Positions 12,752 to 12,797 of a stretch of DNA of 12,797 bases are shown in pieces; position 1 is the first letter of the stretch, and the number at the start of each line of letters is the position of its first letter. Source of the stretch: URNF01 sp045594105 (GTDB lineage: Bacteria; Bacillota; Clostridia; Oscillospirales; Acutalibacteraceae); assembly GCA_045594105.1 (NCBI GenBank), contig JAZNXY010000070.1, positions 1 to 12,797 on the forward strand. The letters run 5' to 3'. The notes beneath the pieces are model-generated. The model saw only the letters and a list, made by a program, of their open reading frames with translations, did no database searches and was not told the DNA's origin. Both the position numbers and the translations under genes were made by a program.

Positions 12752-12797
12752 AGACGAGAACCTCGAAAAGGCAACGCCTTTTCACAGGTTTTGCGTG
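12752..12797 (+). repeat. Hairpin module, copy 2 (cut by the right edge)
   Basis: A perfect 8-bp hairpin GAAAAGGC-AAC-GCCTTTTC (12765-12783) sits between GACGAGAACCTC and CAGGTTTTGCGTG. Its flanks match copy 1, while the stem core differs (GGC/GCC instead of CCCGC/GCGGG). CCT/AGG (12761-12763 with 12786-12788) can extend the helix. The module runs to the last base of the window. Confidence 0.7.

Noticed and set aside
12525..12785. An 86-codon minus-strand reading frame covering the right end
   Set aside because: It is antisense to the tRNA-Leu 3' end, both terminators and both hairpins. The GAGNRT part is simply the reverse complement of the tRNA acceptor/T-arm region, a known source of spurious proteins.
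12575..12797. CRISPR array or integron attC sites as an explanation for the repeated hairpins
   Set aside because: Repeat spacing is about 160 bp with variable stems, no uniform direct repeat/spacer pattern exists, and no RYYYAAC/GTTRRRY pair or cas/integron integrase gene is present.

Overview
The window looks like chromosomal DNA of an endospore-forming, low-to-medium G+C Firmicute, most likely a gut-type clostridium (Oscillospiraceae/Ruminococcaceae-like; this taxonomic level is inference). The main evidence is a complete spoIIAA-spoIIAB-sigF operon, Gram-positive AGGAGG-like ribosome binding sites, a DUF951 gene, an orphan BMP-type lipoprotein and a LysM/G5/M23 wall peptidase.

Left part, minus strand (1-4357). 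The window opens with the first 27 codons of a D-2-hydroxyacid dehydrogenase-like gene. Next is an intact IS30-family insertion sequence (about 158-1210). It lies between that gene's promoter region and the terminator of a membrane-anchored LysM-G5-M23 peptidase gene (1298-3043). Upstream of the peptidase, with its own terminator, is a BMP/Med-family lipoprotein gene (3221-4357). A divergent intergenic region (4358-4496) appears to hold back-to-back promoters.

Middle part, plus strand (4497-9861). A tightly packed housekeeping operon runs DUF951, prfA (release factor 1), Sua5-type threonylcarbamoyl-AMP synthase, coaE, a membrane-anchored lytic transglycosylase, an M18 aminopeptidase and ispF. 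Several junctions overlap (TAATG, an 8-nt overlap, ATGA), which implies translational coupling. Its themes are translation termination, tRNA t6A modification, CoA synthesis, wall turnover, peptide turnover and isoprenoids. A strong intrinsic terminator closes it at 9893-9926.

Sporulation operon (9956-11383). The anti-anti-sigma factor SpoIIAA, anti-sigma kinase SpoIIAB and forespore sigma factor SigF overlap each other. The ispF terminator sits only 30 nt before spoIIAA, and no convincing separate promoter is visible. A near-consensus SigA promoter then drives a xylose-isomerase-like TIM-barrel gene (11453-12349).

Right end (12380-12797). A near-perfect consensus promoter drives a tRNA-Leu(CAG) gene with an encoded CCA and a strong terminator. 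Beyond it lies the most unusual part of the window. The last 21 bp of the tRNA region recur exactly 166 bp downstream and are again followed by a strong terminator. Both terminators are followed by a second hairpin of different stem sequence set in similar flanks, ending in TTGCGTG. The window therefore contains nearly two copies of a roughly 160-166 bp structured module, probably continuing past the right edge. No CRISPR array, rRNA or phage gene was seen, and no gene-free stretch exceeds 300 bases.
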